Assembly (NCBI GenBank): GCA_021838985.1 | Contig: JAKCCC010000081.1 | Span: 1-7,419, forward strand | From: Planctomycetota bacterium | GTDB lineage: Bacteria; Planctomycetota; Phycisphaerae; WQYP01 | Reading direction: 5' to 3' | Length of the DNA stretch: 7,419 nt | Shown here: positions 6,405 to 7,419 of the stretch, in pieces | How positions within the stretch are numbered: the first letter of the stretch is position 1 | How the letters are laid out: every line of letters starts with the position of its first letter | Notes under the pieces: model-generated | Databases searched by the model: none | What the model was told of the DNA's origin: nothing | What the model saw: the letters and a program-made list of their open reading frames with translations, nothing else | Translations under genes and position numbers: made by a program

Positions 6405-6480
6405 GGAGCTGGAAGTTAGAAGCGGCGCAACGAATTCCGATGTCCAACGCTTCGCTTGCAGCTCCCAACTTCTCCGCTCC
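6405..6480. repeat. Imperfect inverted repeat, possible small mobile-element relic
   Basis: Arms 6405-6425 (beginning GGAGCTGGAAGTTAGAAG) and 6459-6480 (whose reverse complement begins GGAGCGGAGAAGTTGGGAGC) match over most of their length with a few changes. They enclose about 33 bases. The element fills the middle of an otherwise short operon gap between tusA and the mvhD-like gene. The layout, with similar ends, no coding capacity and an intergenic position, resembles a short palindromic repeat or degenerate MITE. No target duplication is obvious. It could also fold in the mRNA and separate tusA expression from the rest. Confidence 0.45.
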
Positions 6481-6514
6481 ATGCGGAAAAGTTACACCTT
6501 GAACTTAACCGGCC

Positions 6515-6769
6515 TTATTTCTTCCGGCAGACGAATAGACGATCATGGCCGTCCGCTTCCAAAAAGCCGAGAAATTCGTGCCCGACCTTGCCGGCCCAGG
6601 CGGCAAGGTCCTTCCGGGATCCAACATCGTTCGATTTCACTTCAATGATCTGGCCAATTTTTACTGCACCAATACCCTTTTTGGCTTCCAGCAATGGGCC
6701 AGGACACGCGGTGCCGCGGGCGTCAATTACTTTGGCGGCGCTTAGAGTCGCCAATTGTTCGGGGGTCAT
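6515..6769 (-). CDS. tusA: TusA-family sulfur carrier protein
   Basis: The 84-residue product has the length and fold pattern of TusA/SirA-like proteins. Residues 14-32 read VIDARGTACPGPLLEAKKG, the family signature. Cys22 in the CPxP motif is the residue that carries a persulfide. The later segment VGSRKDLAAWAGKVGHEFLGF (49-69) matches the family's second helix and strand, with the typical Asp and Gly-His positions. A second cysteine, C81, lies near the C-terminus. By family, TusA accepts sulfane sulfur from a desulfurase, rhodanese or DsrE-type protein and passes it on, either to tRNA thiolation or, in sulfur-oxidising bacteria, to Dsr or sHdr enzymes. Its place as first clear gene of a Qmo-like operon, with DsrE2 at the other end, favours the energy-metabolism role. 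ATG 6769 has AGGAG (6780-6776) six bases upstream. Confidence 0.92.
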   Translation of the reverse strand: MTPEQLATLSAAKVIDARGTACPGPLLEAKKGIGAVKIGQIIEVKSNDVGSRKDLAAWAGKVGHEFLGFLEADGHDRLFVCRKK

Positions 6770-6786
6770 GGGATTCTCCTAAAACA

Positions 6787-6927
6787 TTAACGTGTGAATA
6801 ATTTCACGATTCCTTCCACAGGCGTTAGGCCGGGCCATCTTTCCATGAGTCGCGGCAGTGGCGTCCGATCCATCCCTTCCAGTTCCCATTTTCCAAACCA
6901 TCCCGCGCTCCCAGCGTGCGCCCGCAT
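6787..6927 (-). CDS. Possible 46-residue leader peptide gene upstream of tusA
   Basis: A short frame starts at ATG 6927 and stops at TAA 6789-6787, only 17 bases before the tusA start, with the tusA ribosome site between them. The predicted peptide looks protein-like (for example ELEGMDRTPLPRLMERWPG and then LTPVEGIVKLFTR) and is rich in Trp, Leu, Pro and Arg. Against it: there is no Shine-Dalgarno site before ATG 6927, the GC content is nearly even over the three codon positions, and I recognise no family. It could be a small operon gene, a remnant of the end of a larger gene, or a chance frame. The CRP-like dyad lies inside its last codons. Confidence 0.3.
   Translation of the reverse strand: MRAHAGSAGWFGKWELEGMDRTPLPRLMERWPGLTPVEGIVKLFTR
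6793..6808. promoter_or_regulatory. CRP/FNR-family-like operator upstream of tusA
   Basis: TGTGA-ATAATT-TCACG on the plus strand matches the TGTGA-N6-TCACA pattern in nine of ten half-site bases. Its core GTGAA-TAAT-TTCAC is a perfect dyad. It ends 24 bases before the tusA ATG, so it would overlap or follow the promoter. A regulator of the CRP/FNR superfamily sensing oxygen, redox state or a nucleotide would fit an anaerobic sulfur operon. The regulator itself is not in the window. Confidence 0.4.
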
Positions 6928-6932
6928 CGGTA

Positions 6933-6962
6933 TTAGTAATTGCGTAAATTCGCAACTAACAA
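6933..6962 (-). promoter_or_regulatory. tusA: Candidate sigma70-type promoter of the operon with an internal dyad
   Basis: On the minus strand, TTGTTA (6962-6957) is followed after 18 bases by TACTAA (6938-6933). The spacer holds a perfect dyad TTGCG-N6-CGCAA at 6940-6955, extended by a TA on each side (TAnTTGCG). An operator in the spacer would be a classic repressor position. The area is clearly more AT-rich than its surroundings. The leader to tusA would be about 155 bases and would include the small frame at 6927. The -10 match is weak. Confidence 0.35.
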
Positions 6963-7137
6963 TAGTACTCTAGAGGCATGCTGGTCTGACCGCCATCGGG
7001 CAATGGCCTGATTGTCGGTCGGGGGGGCGTGGGGATCGCAGTTAGGGAAAACACCTAGCCCCTTTTGCAGCGAAGGAGTTTGGCGCGCGCCTGGTGCGCC
7101 ATCGGACCGGCCCTTGGCCCAGGGCTTGGTCACCACT

Positions 7138-7166
7138 TAGCTTTCAGGTACCTCGGCCGAAAGCTA
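7138..7166. repeat. Inverted repeat TAGCTTTC / GAAAGCTA
   Basis: Eight-base arms at 7138-7145 and 7159-7166 pair perfectly around a 13-base loop that itself contains the palindrome GGTACC (7147-7152). It directly precedes the GGGTCGCC hairpins, as if part of the same folded unit. Confidence 0.5.
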
Positions 7167-7171
7167 TCACC

Positions 7172-7203
7172 GGGTCGCCGCGGGCGACCCGCTACGGCGA
7201 CCC
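7172..7203. repeat. Mutually exclusive hairpins GGGTCGCC with two GGCGACCC copies
   Basis: GGGTCGCC (7172-7179) can pair with GGCGACCC at 7183-7190, giving an eight-base stem with a three-base loop. With the next G it can instead pair with CGGCGACCC at 7195-7203, giving a nine-base stem. The two partners are direct repeats five bases apart, so only one hairpin can form at a time. Confidence 0.5.
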
Positions 7204-7335
7204 AAGGGCCGGTGCTTCGGGTTCGGTGGCGCGTCCGGGGCTCTTTCGCGAACCAGAAATTTACCGCTGGACAGAGCACTCGAGCGTAAGCGAAGGGGGC
7301 GGAGCACGGCTTTAGTCGCCACGGGCAACCGACCT

Positions 7336-7413
7336 CCAGGCCAGGACGACTAACCGCTCTCGCCGGCCGGGAGCGCGCAACTATTTCACTCGAAATGGCC
7401 TGGGCCCGGTTAG
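7336..7413. repeat. Multi-helix fold: closing stem with two inner hairpins and a crossing stem
   Basis: CCAGGCCA (7336-7343) pairs with TGGCCTGG (7396-7403). Inside lie two hairpins: 7355-7361 with 7369-7375 (seven pairs, one of them T-G), and ATTTC-actc-GAAAT (7383-7396, sharing one base with the closing stem). CTAACCG (7350-7356) can also pair with CGGTTAG (7407-7413), which crosses the closing stem. This is a three-way junction with pseudoknot or switch potential, close to the right edge. Confidence 0.45.
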
Positions 7414-7419
7414 AAATTA

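Larger units (their letters stand above)
6963..7419. other. Gene-free, strongly structured GC-rich right end
   Basis: No frame here has a convincing start, ribosome site or recognisable protein family. The stretch is instead full of inverted repeats: 7082-7100, 7138-7166, 7172-7203, 7245-7252 and the block 7336-7413. Signature segments of tmRNA, RNase P RNA, 16S or 23S rRNA and tRNA were looked for by eye and not found. It may encode a structured RNA, be a cluster of palindromic repeat relics, or be a long control region shared with a gene beyond the right edge. Confidence 0.5.

Noticed and set aside
6933..7136. A 67-codon minus-strand frame starting with GTG
   Set aside because: There is no ribosome site, it overlaps the AT-rich promoter-like patch, and no domain is visible. 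It is more likely chance reading of non-coding DNA.
7172..7210. Resemblance of CCCGCTACGG to the cobalamin-riboswitch B12 box region
   Set aside because: The other conserved parts of that riboswitch are not present nearby, and the match is explained by the GGCGACCC direct repeat.
7065..7315. Two overlapping plus-strand frames of about 74 codons
   Set aside because: Both cross strong inverted repeats and are Arg, Gly and Pro-rich without a credible start or family, so structured non-coding DNA explains them better.
6963..7419. tmRNA, RNase P RNA or rRNA fragment
   Set aside because: The conserved end segments of tmRNA, the P4 strands of RNase P RNA and known rRNA motifs were not found by eye on either strand. 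An Infernal search against Rfam would settle it.
1..7419. CRISPR array
   Set aside because: No regularly spaced direct repeats with unique spacers are present. The repeats seen are inverted and few.

Overview
The window carries one long leftward (minus-strand) gene cluster. It reads, from promoter-proximal to distal: tusA (6769-6515), an mvhD-like gene (6370-5897), two different HdrA-type flavoprotein genes (5869-4502 and 4499-2628), a small winged-helix gene (2495-2184), an HdrC-HdrE membrane fusion of the QmoC type (2169-1000), a dsrE2-like gene (880-320), and at the left edge the start of a ferredoxin-type gene (100 to beyond 1). Two HdrA-like subunits plus an HdrC-HdrE fusion are the hallmark of the quinone-interacting membrane-bound oxidoreductase QmoABC. 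Here the MvhD domain, which is fused to QmoB in the classical complex, is a separate gene.

The likely working model is inference. QmoC anchors the complex and exchanges electrons with the quinone pool through its b hemes. The two FAD/iron-sulfur proteins and the MvhD-like protein relay electrons on the cytoplasmic side. TusA and DsrE2, at the two ends of the cluster, are persulfide carriers. Together they suggest a module coupling cytoplasmic sulfane-sulfur chemistry to quinone. No aprAB, no HdrB (the CCG-domain subunit) and no dsr or sox gene is visible. The two HdrA paralogues each lack parts the other has, so the pair looks like one full-length HdrA divided over two polypeptides.

The right end (about 6928-7419) contains no convincing gene. 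It holds possible control elements for the operon: a CRP/FNR-like dyad just upstream of tusA and a TTGCG-N6-CGCAA dyad inside a possible promoter. Further right is a GC-rich stretch with several strong inverted repeats, including mutually exclusive hairpins and a junction with pseudoknot potential. The 144-base gap between tusA and mvhD holds an imperfect inverted repeat that looks like a small mobile-element relic. The left gap (101-319) holds a short hairpin and a weak promoter-like pair.

The DNA is moderately GC-rich, Shine-Dalgarno sites are good, and the genes are closely spaced, so this is bacterial chromosome. The phylum cannot be fixed from the sequence alone. The Qmo/Tus/DsrE2 content fits an anaerobic or facultative bacterium with sulfur metabolism. 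The small repeat-like intergenic elements remind me of Verrucomicrobiota, Acidobacteriota or Planctomycetota, but this is only an impression.
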